Shown here in pieces: positions 54,939 through 64,000 of a stretch of DNA of 64,000 nucleotides. The stretch spans positions 806,001 to 870,000 of the forward strand of contig JAGMUV010000001.1 of assembly GCA_020744425.1 (NCBI GenBank), in the 5' to 3' direction. This stretch comes from Dactylonectria macrodidyma (lineage: Eukaryota > Ascomycota > Sordariomycetes > Hypocreales > Nectriaceae). Position 1 is the stretch's first letter; the number at the start of each line of letters is the position of its first letter. The notes under the pieces are model-generated. The model saw only the letters and a program-made list of their open reading frames with translations, searched no databases and was not told the DNA's origin. Position numbers and translations under genes: made by a program.

Positions 54939-56399
54939 GATGAAGTTTGTCGTCGACGATGGGAATTTGGGAAAATCTTTGGGACAATTGATGGAAAAGG
55001 AAACATTTAAGAATTCACTTTTGACTTGACCTTGACGTCTTTTAAATATTTGGAAGTGTGTGTACAGGGACCTCAGGGTTGGACTGAACAAGGAAATCCT
55101 CGACAAAGGGGAGCGGGCGTACCCGTTTTCTGGGATTGACAACCGGGTATGTGCACCCATTGTTCTCACACAGTCTGTGAACAGCTAATGTAGAATAGAT
55201 TGACGTATTCTGCGCAAGGAGTTCAGAGTTCTCATGGAGGAACGTCATGGAATTAAAGTAGGTAGTTGCCAAGTGGTGTGGATGGAATATTCTTATTATT
55301 CACCGAAATAACTCTACTTGGCTCGGCACCTGGATAGATTATTTGCTACCGGAATTCAAACCATATAGCCAACATGTTTTTATTAAATTCTAAATGTGCA
55401 CTCGCTTGCACCTCGGACCAACTCAGAAAAAGAGTCGACACCTTCACTTCCTTCCCAACTTGACCACCACCCGAAATACGTCTCTTCGTCAGAGAACATT
55501 GCCTACAAGGCCAGCAGTCATCTAGGCAACGTGATTACTCACTGCAGGACGAAATACCTCGACATCTTGGCGTTCTCGCTGCTGAGCTCGTACCTCGCTT
55601 CTCTGAGACCAACGACAACTCACCAATAATTTGACTATAACTCGGTCTTCATCGTTACCATCGCTCGAATTTGCCGAGAAGATTGGCATATCATCCAATA
55701 AGATAGGAACTTAAACGGCTTTACACATACTATTCCATCGGAAGAAGTATCCTGAACCCTTCGAGTGCCAGTTGTGATCCCCCCAGGCGATTCGGAAGAT
55801 GTCGAGCACCGCAAGCGACGAAGAGCCCATGGGTATCTTCGCAATGTCTTCCCAGCAAGAATGCTCATCTGCTTCGGGCCGTATCGTTTCCTCTAACCCT
55901 ATTTCTAGCGGTCCTGACTTCCCAGGCAAGTTCCGAGAGGTCTTCTCACCAACGCCATCCCTTCTGGACCATCCCATGTCGGAGCCGCCACCAGGCTCGA
56001 AAAAGGCTCGCCGAGGGTACTGTTTCCTGCACAAAGATATTTCACTCCGAAGGATACTAGCAAAGCGACTGTCCGGGCTTCGGGATTGGGTTGGATACAT
56101 TCCCGAGACGACTACAACTACACAAGCTTTGGGGAATGGACCCGACGCTTTGGAACACGTTCGTGCATTGACGCATTGAAATATTCTGCAACATGCACGC
56201 GGTATTGGAATGAATTCGACGAGGCATTCGATAGCTATGATTGTACACACCCTCAAAAGAGCACTGCGACACGGGATAAGGGGTCGAATTGAAGACGCTG
56301 GCACATGTTTGTTTGTGTCTTTGGACTCCCATGAAGGTAGCTATGATGGTCTCGCGGTCTCACTTAACAATCGCGTCTCAACCTTGAAGTTGTCATACC
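54939..56399. other. Intergenic with two weak overlapping frames
   Basis: 1.46 kb. A 126-codon plus-strand frame (55799) and a following frame (56086-56292) share a basic, Ser-rich look, and together might form a small spliced gene; a longer minus-strand frame lies over them. See the separate entry. Confidence 0.45.
55799..56179 (+). CDS. Possible small gene, 126 aa or spliced
   Basis: ATG-led frame of 126 codons (MSSTASDEEPMGIFAMSSQQ). The first 80 residues are Ser/Pro-rich; then KKARRGYCFLHKDISLRRIL and AKRLSGLRDWVGYIP look like a basic helix. A plus-strand frame overlapping its end in another phase (YNYTSFGEWTRRFGTRSCID) looks protein-like, so an intron or frameshift between them is possible. 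No homologue is recognised and the opposite strand is also open, so this is weak. Confidence 0.3.
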   Translation: MSSTASDEEPMGIFAMSSQQECSSASGRIVSSNPISSGPDFPGKFREVFSPTPSLLDHPMSEPPPGSKKARRGYCFLHKDISLRRILAKRLSGLRDWVGYIPETTTTTQALGNGPDALEHVRALTH

Positions 56400-57895
56400 C
56401 TATTCTCCACTACATGATTCAAATAATCCGTCCGCCATCAACCGTTTAAACTCGGCCACCGCCACCGCCTCGCTATCTCGCCCAAGTATTTCGCGGTTGA
56501 ATGCAGAGTTAACCCACGGACACTTGCTCTCAGTCGTTTCTGCATCAAATGCTGCAAAATCGGCGTCCCGTTCGCGCTGTTCCTCGCCCGGATAGAGGTG
56601 GTTGAAGTGTCCCTGGGTTTGTGACTTGGCGACGATGTTGGTCGTTCGATCGCGCTGGAGTGTGTCGTAGGCTTGAAGGATTGTTGGGGCGCGTGCTTTG
56701 AGGTTTTCAATGCTTTGCGAGGGTGCGTGTTGTGTGAGTTTTCCGAGGAGAGTACCGAGAATAAGAGCGTCTTCAACCGCCATGGCTGCTCCTTGTCCGA
56801 GATAGGGAAGAGTCGGATGAGCGGCGTCACCCATAAGAGTTACTCGCTCACTGGTAAAGGAAGGAAGATCTTCAACATTCCATAGATGAAATATCACGAG
56901 CTGCTGAACCATCTGGAGTAATTCCGTTACCACCGGATTCCAGTCCATGAGGTACTCCCTCACCAAGGCTAGTACATCTCCGTGTTTGTAAAGGCGGCTC
57001 AGCGTAAAGTCTTCGATTATAATAACGAGGTTGAAAGTATCGCCGCCGTGGACTGGGTACATGACTATGTGCGCCTGGGGGCCGAGCCAGAAGTGACATT
57101 TTGAAGAGGCAACAACCGGCATGAAGAGGTCTGCCGAGAGCTGATCGCGCGTGAGGAGCGCACGATAGGCCATCGCCACCGTGTATCGTGGTCGTATATC
57201 GGGATATATAGCGGCACGGATTTGTGACCCAACACCTGGATCGAGGATTAGATGATGGTATAATGTGGAGACAAGGGGACATACCATCACACCCGATTAT
57301 GACGTCGGCCGTCACAATCTCGTCGTTTGCGAGTCTTAGCCATGGGGCTTGCGTGTCGACCTCCTCGACTTCACAACCAAGCCTTATCTGAACCCCCAGT
57401 CTACTTGCTTCATCGAGAAGGACACGGATGTAGTCGGCCCGGTGAACAAATCTGCACATATCAGTTACTCTAGTTTGAGAAGAGGCGTCACTTCATCAAC
57501 AAACTTACAGCCATGGCGCTCCATAAATATCCTGGAATCGCGAAAAGTCTTTATTCAAGAGTACTTGACCGCTTTTGTAATCCAGCGAGAGGGAACCAGG
57601 TGCCACCCCTTGCGACGTTGCGATGAGCCTGTCTAGCAAGCCCAAGCTCCTGAGGACGTGGCATGCGTTACAGGGTACCTGAATTCCGTAACCAGCCTTC
57701 GATGCGACCATATCAGTAGTATCCTGACTCGAAAGATGAGCCAAGTGGCGAGAGAGAGAGGCGTACAGGAAGTATAGTTGGAACTCTCTCAAGGACCGTA
57801 ACGTGGACCCTGGGGTAGTGAGATAATGTGATTGCGCATGTGAGCCCGGCGATGCCGGCCCCTACGACGACGACTTGGAGTTTATCGTCCTCCAT
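56400..57895 (-). CDS. FAD-dependent monooxygenase, salicylate-hydroxylase type
   Basis: Four exons on the minus strand: 57895-57767, 57696-57509, 57451-57285 and 57235-56400, giving 439 aa; introns are 70, 57, 49 bp. The FAD-binding Rossmann motif VVVVGAGIAGLTCAITL begins at residue 8 (GxGxxG at 12-17). The second FAD contact is GDAAHPTLPYLGQGAAMAVE at about 297-316. This is the class A flavoprotein hydroxylase family (PF01494), NAD(P)H and O2 dependent, acting on aromatic rings; fungal members include salicylate hydroxylases and phytoalexin-detoxifying enzymes. No signal peptide, so cytosolic. Substrate is not readable. The gene lies 875 bp upstream, same strand, of nothing it obviously works with; the MetE-like gene is behind it. 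Confidence 0.9.
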
Positions 57896-58770
57896 TGGGA
57901 CAAGGCCTATGATAATTTAGATAGTGGTGGGAGATTTTGGCTATTCTCCTACGACGGGCTACGGTTGTCATATGTCTCGCCGAACCAACCCACATGTTTC
58001 CAGGCAAACTTTTCCATAGTGACCTTTTATTTTTGGTCGGCTGATATAGCAGTGACTCACTGCAATGGGTAGTCCGTTAGCTATATTTGACAGCGAGTCA
58101 ACAGAACGAACAAACAGCAAAAATCTTCAAGGTGCTACAGCAATTGTCTCTTCAAGTCTTGTTGTTGGCCGTAATCTTGAGCCAGTGGCGTGTGATTTAC
58201 GACCAGAAAACAGGTCTGGTACCAAGAAGAGTAATTGTACAATTTGTATGTGTGTGTTGTGGAAAAACTGTTGTCCGAAGAAAACACAGCATTGAAATAG
58301 GCAGCGTCAGTGCGAGCTGGAGATACATAGAGACGAGCAAAGTATTGCCGCTTGTTGTGCAAGATGAAACGCCGGAAGACGTGGACCAAACGCGACTTGA
58401 TATAGTACGCTGGAATTTGGATGTTGGTAAGCCCGACAGTCACAAGCAGCGGGCGTCATGAGATGGATTGTTCGGGAGTCCATAGAGCCGGAGAAGCGGA
58501 TGGTGACGCTCTGTACTACTTGAGAAAGCCCAGACAAACGCAACTTGATAGTATGGCGATGAAAATTCGCTGATCTTATCGAGGATCTTTACTTGGGCAC
58601 ATGATTATGGCAGATGGTGAATGAATCGCTTCCTCTCGTTTATATCTATGGATAACACGGCGTGCTAAAGATCAGCATGTTCGCACTCAAACAACAAGGT
58701 GAAGCACAGCATGTTACATTCTATTGATTCAACACCACACTCCTCTCCAAAAGCGCCTACCGCAACCCGT
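57896..58770. other. Spacer between MetE-like and FAD monooxygenase genes
   Basis: 875 bp. It should contain the monooxygenase promoter and the MetE-like gene's 3' end. No motif or gene is recognised. Confidence 0.5.
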
Positions 58771-60011
58771 TCATGCCCAAATATCCTTGGCTACATCGTT
58801 GACCAGCTTCAGCTTGGCAAACATCTTCTCTTCCGTCATGCCCTCGGCGCCCACGGCCACGCTGGCGAAGCCGCACTGAGGGCTGATGCCAATCTGCTCG
58901 AGAGTCTCCTCAACGCTGCGACCCTGGCCGTCGGCGATGATCTTGGCCGCCTCGAGCACTCGGCTCTTGATGACGGCCGCGTCCTCCAGCTCGGGCTCCT
59001 TGGTGGTGACGACGCCCAGCACTACGTTCTTGTGCTTGGGCAGGAAGCGCAGCGGCTCGAAGCCGCCGGAGCGCGTGTTGTCGTACTCGAGGAAGAAGGT
59101 GTCGTAGTTGAGCGTGGTGAAGAACTTTTCGGCAATCTTCTCGTACGAACCCTCGCTGAAGTGCATCGACTTGGAGAAGTTGCCTGGAATATTGTGAGTA
59201 AATTTTGGATGGAACAAGACTCTAGGATCAGGCACTCACCTCTGCAAATGTGAAGGCCAACGTGAAGACCCTCAGGGCGACCCTCAATACAGTCATTGTG
59301 CGCCTTGAGGTACGTCTCGAACAGCTTGTCCGGGTCGACGCCCTCGCTTCTAAGAGCGGCAAGCATCTCGTCGGAGCAGAAGTAAGCCAACGTGGGGTCG
59401 TCAATCTGGATGTTGCGAACGCCCTCGTCATACAGAGTCTTCAGCTCCTGCTGGTACGCCTTGGCCAGGTCGGCGAAGAATTCTTCGTCGTTGGCATAAG
59501 CCTCGGCGCTGTAGCACTTGCCCGTGGCCAGTCGCAGGTGGAAGTAGCAGGGAGGCGGCATGGTGAACTTGCACTCGGCCCACTGCTCGCGGGGCAGATT
59601 CTCTCGCAGCAGCTTCCAGTTGTCCAGGTACGGGCTCTTGGTGTACTTGATCTTGCCCTCGCAGATGGCCGCCATGGGATACTGCCTGCCGGTCTTCTTG
59701 AGCGCGGCGATGGGCGGCGCGGACAGACGGGCTAGCTCCCATGGCACAGGGCTGACCTCTCTGAAGCCCTCGAGCTTCTCGAAGAAGCCTGAGAAGTAGT
59801 ACTTGCGGTCGAACTCGCCCGACGAGAGAGCCCGCACGCCGTGGGCCTGCTGTTTCTTGACGATGTCGGCGATAGCCTCCTTTTGCGCCGCGAGGAGCTG
59901 CTCGGTCGAGACTTGTCCGGCATCGGCCTGCTCTTGAGTCTGCGCGAGAGCATCGGGTCGGATAAGCGAGCCGATGTGGTCTGCGTGGAAAGGCAACTTG
60001 GTGACACCCAT
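58771..60011 (-). CDS. MetE/UROD-like protein (cobalamin-independent methionine synthase C-terminal type)
   Basis: Two exons, 60011-59240 and 59183-58771, giving 394 aa; the 56-bp intron splits a Gly codon in HICRGN. The protein opens MGVTKLPFHADHIGSLIRPD, has SSGEFDRKYYFSGFFEKLEG, QIDDPTLAYFCSDEM and HVGLHICRGN, and ends with GFASVAVGAEGMTEEKMFAK. This is the single-domain family related to the C-terminal half of MetE (PF01717), as in bacterial YxjG/YxjH. It lacks the N-terminal MetE domain. The His-x-Cys and a second Cys near the end (ISPQCGFAS) match zinc ligands of the fold. Methyl transfer to a thiol is likely; the true substrate is unknown. Cytosolic. Confidence 0.88.
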
Positions 60012-63000
60012 TTTGCTGACTTGGAGGGCTTATGGCTTGGAGATACCCGGTTAGATCTCTCTTTTGTTACTCTCCCAAACGTAAGTTACCTCGCTGTGCC
60101 TGACAAGAGCGGGAAGAGGGGGCCGGAGCGATTTAAATCAAGCAACCCCCATTCTATCTGTGGATCAAGAAGAGCTCCATCGCCAAAACCTCATGATTCA
60201 AACAACCCCTCAGTTGGCTCTCTCACTGATCAATTGCACATGGCGCTCATGCAGACGACGTCCCACGGCAGCTGTCCCGCATCATTTGACAAGGCTTCCC
60301 CGGAGCTAAAACCCGCCCAGAAAACGGTCGCTCCAATGACGAATCTGCCGCAGAGATTAGTCTCCATCATGGTTGCTAGCCCCCCCCCCACCTGCAGATC
60401 GTCGGCTGTGAAGCACGGCTGTTGAGCATCGTGGCGCCCAGCCGGCCTTTCGGATGGAAGATTGAGAAAAGAAGAGATAGAGGAGAAAGTTTCATGGGCT
60501 GAGTCGACAGCCAACTTGCTCCACGACACCATGGCGCTGTTATACTACCAAAAGGTGCGGGAAGACTCGATCATATATGGCCGTTACGGCTGGTGACCCC
60601 GCCCTGAACAAAACCGTTCGGCAGGGTCTCGTCTCTGTGCGGGGACAAAAACGCATCCACTGTAAATAACCGAGGGACGGGACTTGGTCAGCCTGTGGAG
60701 TATCAAAGAGTTCGCCTCTGCTTTCTCGCCTTCCAATGATTCATTCACATTGGAAAGTTCTTGATCGTTGCTTATCTGGATTATGTAATCAATCCAACCA
60801 AGCATCTCAATGTTGGCTCACCATTTCAACCCCTAACCAGGCCAATCTGTTCCAAATACATTGTTCGGTGGCTCTCATGTTCTGGCGCGGGGCACCAACA
60901 CTCATACTATGTGCAGCGTGTGCACATAACTACCAGTGCGGGAATCTCAATTCTGGCAGAGACTGGTGAACGCGAATCGCAACGCTCTGCCCCATCCAAG
61001 ATAAACAACTTATAGAGGGTGTATTTTGGTTGTAAAGACTTCTCCGCTGGTCTCTTTAGCCGTTTCTTCAACTGCATCTAAGGGACCGCATGGTAGGTTG
61101 AGCCGATCCTCAGTTGCAAAGTGCTTTGGCTATGCGATCACCCAAGCGGTACAACCCAGCGGTTATGCTCAAGTGCATTGGCGGTTTTGAGATTGACAGA
61201 AATGAAAGATTTTGAAGAGTGAGAGCTAGAAGGTTTACTTTGCGAAGAGCTCTCATGACAGGATAGCATATAGATCCTTCATACCCAAGCTTAGTGTTCA
61301 AAGGGAGGATAAAGGTCCCCCTGAACAACCCCCTTTAAGGACAGTTGTATTGGCATGACACAGAACTCTTCGTCTCGTCATAGTCGAGGGATGAGGGCTG
61401 AAAACAGTGGAATTGTGGATCTCATTTTCTGGCACTGACACTGACACTGTGGAAATCTGTTGGTCTCGAACACCTCAACTATTGTAAATGCCGTGAGGAA
61501 GCCCATATCGAGGTGTTGGTAATCTCAACTTATGGATACTCAGAATACCGGCCAACAGCTGTGTTGAAGAGTCAGACTTGCTGTTCAAGAATGATGCCCA
61601 CAGATAGCTAATGAGCTGAAATCCCAGTGTCATGAGTTTCAGAGATGCTCTGTGATTGAGTGGAGATCGACGCTGTTTTTGAAGAACCAACGTGCTAATA
61701 TGCGCGAAAAGGAGAAGTGGACAGTATTGTCTTAGTTTGCGGCACATTCAGCCGAGAGAAGTCCAGTGCGCTGGCTAGTTCCTTGGGAACATTCCTTACA
61801 GTCCAGCTCTCAGCAATATTCCAATCACCATGAGCTCATACATACACGTCTTGCATTGGTTTACCCCACAACTGAGTCCATTCTCTGCCCCAGTTCAGAG
61901 ATTAAATTTAGATATCCGGAACTCCGGATCATGAGTAATGACCTGTCTCTTTCAAGGCTCGCGAGTGAGACAAGATAACCCCAGTCTCTTGCTGTGGGTT
62001 TCTTTCACCGCAACAAAAGAACATGCCGAGCCAGTCATTCTTCCGCATGAGATGGAATGGGTGTAGTATCGGCGGGCCATTTCCTCCCTCGCATTCATTT
62101 TCATGCTCGGTGAGAAGAAACGCGTCCAATCCAGCCACCGCCAGTGATTTACAGTGCATTGGTAGAAGTTCCAGGTGCGAAGCCGCAAATGACGGAGTAG
62201 TGAGTCGTGTGTCTAAGTTGCCCTCGGTAAAAGGCGGATCGTTGCGGAGCGTCACGCGACATTCCAGCCCTTGCAGGAGTCTTCGTGCGCCAAGTTCCAT
62301 ACGGTGGCTTGACTGACTCAGACTCCCGTGGATGAGAGGCTTTGTTCATCTTCGGTCTCATTAAACTCTCTGTGGGCTGTGTGCTACGGGGGTTGTCACA
62401 GAGGGCGGGAAAACAAACAAACAAACGCTACTGATGCTTGAGGGCGGGCCGTAATCGATTGTGCTCGTATCGGGTGTCACTTCAGGTTATCAAAAGCATT
62501 GTACTACAACGAATGGTTTCAGTCAGGTAGCCCATCCGTCAAGTTGAGATGGCATTGCCTGAGCGGTACAGTCGGATTAGCCTAGGCAACTAAAGAATGA
62601 CCAACTGCAGGATATTGGCTGGTGTATGTTGTTGGTCGACGATCTGACTTAATAATGGGAGTTGGATTTGAGTCTGAGAACAATTTATGAAATCAATTTA
62701 TGATCATGAAGGCCGGATATTTTTTCAGCAGATATTACGTTGAGTTGAAATTAAGGGTGTTGAATTGGTGGCTAGTCTTTGTCATTCCCCTAGGTTTCAT
62801 CTGCAAAGCTCCAGCAGATCCCATAGCCCAATCACACAGAATATACCACATCAAGACTACGATGTCATCAGTCGACAATACGAACATTACCCAATCGAAT
62901 GAGAGTTATAGCACACCCGCGGACTGGATTATTCTATCTCACCATTTTTCTTGGCTTGCAGAAGGCGACACCAGCATATCTAATGTTGCCAGGATGAAAT

Positions 63001-64000
63001 GACGTCGGAGCTACCCTACACCTGGCTAACAACCTCAGCCCCACCAGCGATCCACCAATCAAGCCTGCTGGGCCGGATAATCTGTTGTCTCACTCCTGAC
63101 AGAGACACACATCTCCCCCTCAACCTCGCCCTTTCTCATTCCCTGATTCTAGTCCTATCAAAAGCCTTCGATCGACTGCTACCCCGGTATTCTGTCTCAA
63201 CTGTGTGGGCATGATTGATCCTTATTTGTAAGGCCATTTGGAACCTCCGCGTCAGCTGGTCCACCAGTTTCTATGGCAAGGAGAGCACTGATTTCCCGCC
63301 CTTCACAGCCTCGTATTGTCATGGCCGCTCCCTTTGTCGTGTTCGTTGAGAAACCACCTCGTTGACTGGATAGACGAATAGATCCCGTGTCTGGAATGAG
63401 ATGCAGAATACTCCAACACCACGGCCTCAATGTGGATGGCCAGTAGCAAGTCCTGATTCAGTTGCCGCGCATATGCCACTGCAAGCGACGTGAGGCAGTC
63501 CGAGCAAATGTGCGGTGAGCATGCTTGTCTCGAAACGCGGTGCTCTCGCATGGCAGTTTAGCTAATACGGAGCGCCTTCTGTGGCATTGCCTTACGAGCA
63601 ACTGCCTTTGGCGCATGCCACCCGGAACCGAAGTCCAAGCTAAATCAGCCGCCCTGAACTTGCGTGGGGCAGTTGGCCTCTAAGACAGCCCATTCATGTT
63701 GAGGGAAACCATTGTGTTGAGGGATGTGGAAGAACTTGACCAGAGAAACCTCCCCCTGAGGCCTCAGCATTCTGAGTGATGGAGCGATGTGCCGGAGTGG
63801 CGAGGAGCCGATTGGATTTGGTTGAGGCATGAGGAGAACCAATACTCGGCGGGGCCATTTCTTGATCGGAGCACATGTTATGCAGGAGGATGTTCAAACG
63901 GTCTCAGTGATCCGGCTCCTCGCCTCCGTATGGGCGCCGAGGGGTTCAGACTCCTGGAATACGATGATTTCATGATTGCGAGGCTGGAAATTGCCTTTTA
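60012..64000. other. 4 kb without a recognised gene
   Basis: Only short open frames. The longest on the plus strand in an ATG context is a 100-codon frame at 62700-63002, with a hydrophobic stretch LNWWLVFVIPLGFI, too weak to call. A short AAAC run (aaacaaacaaacaaac) is at 62411-62426 and a C-run (ccccccccc) at 60382. Left 500 bp is the promoter of the MetE-like gene. Confidence 0.5.

Noticed and set aside
62700..63002. 100-codon plus-strand frame with one hydrophobic stretch
   Set aside because: Length, composition and lack of any motif are compatible with chance in a 4-kb gene-free region.

Overview
The window reads as nuclear DNA of a filamentous ascomycete, most likely a sordariomycete and probably Hypocreales. 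The grounds are short spliceosomal introns (about 48-70 bp, with GTAAGT/GTACGT donors and CTAAC/CTGAC-like branch sites), CT-rich leaders, the families present (CYP52-like P450, Zn2Cys6 regulator, PDR-type ABC transporter, GCR1_C protein, UBC6, SAM50, DPM3), and wide intergenic gaps. The order is an inference from gene content and style; no genus can be named. No rRNA, tRNA or CRISPR array was recognised by eye.

Layout. 1-8.5 kb: a CYP52-like P450 (+) faces a Zn(II)2Cys6 regulator (-), followed by a small unknown gene whose leader carries a GT microsatellite inside a tandem duplication. 10-14 kb: a xanthine/guanine phosphoribosyltransferase gene and a mitochondrial oxidoreductase-like (DUF-type) gene. 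They sit between two copies of a 21-nt sequence, each preceded by an AT-rich block, with a decayed gene fragment between them. 14-23 kb: a coiled-coil nuclear-type protein, DPM3, a gene with pentapeptide minisatellite repeats, a GCR1_C-domain gene split by one in-frame stop, and a disordered unknown protein. 22.8-28.5 kb has no convincing gene.

28-36 kb: a membrane-anchored P-loop ATPase and a full-length PDR/ABCG drug-efflux type transporter, both on the minus strand. 36-42 kb is gene-poor, with some repeats. 42-54 kb: SAM50 and UBC6 share a 491-bp divergent promoter, followed by a large BTB-like protein and a TMEM135-like multi-pass protein. 54-60 kb: an unknown tail-anchored protein, a FAD monooxygenase of the salicylate-hydroxylase type, and a MetE/UROD-like methyltransferase-fold protein. 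60-64 kb is empty.

Most genes are ordinary housekeeping genes: purine salvage, dolichol-phosphate mannose synthesis, beta-barrel insertion into the mitochondrial outer membrane, and ER-associated degradation. The accessory flavour comes from the P450 plus regulator, the ABC transporter, and the monooxygenase with its MetE-like neighbour. These could serve xenobiotic or fatty-acid metabolism, but nothing here shows that they form one pathway. I reconstructed exon models by hand; every multi-exon model quoted keeps frame and gives an integral codon count. No clear undescribed system was found. The best leads are the stop-split GCR1_C gene, the 21-nt direct repeat pair flanking 3.6 kb, and the 15-nt minisatellite inside a coding region.
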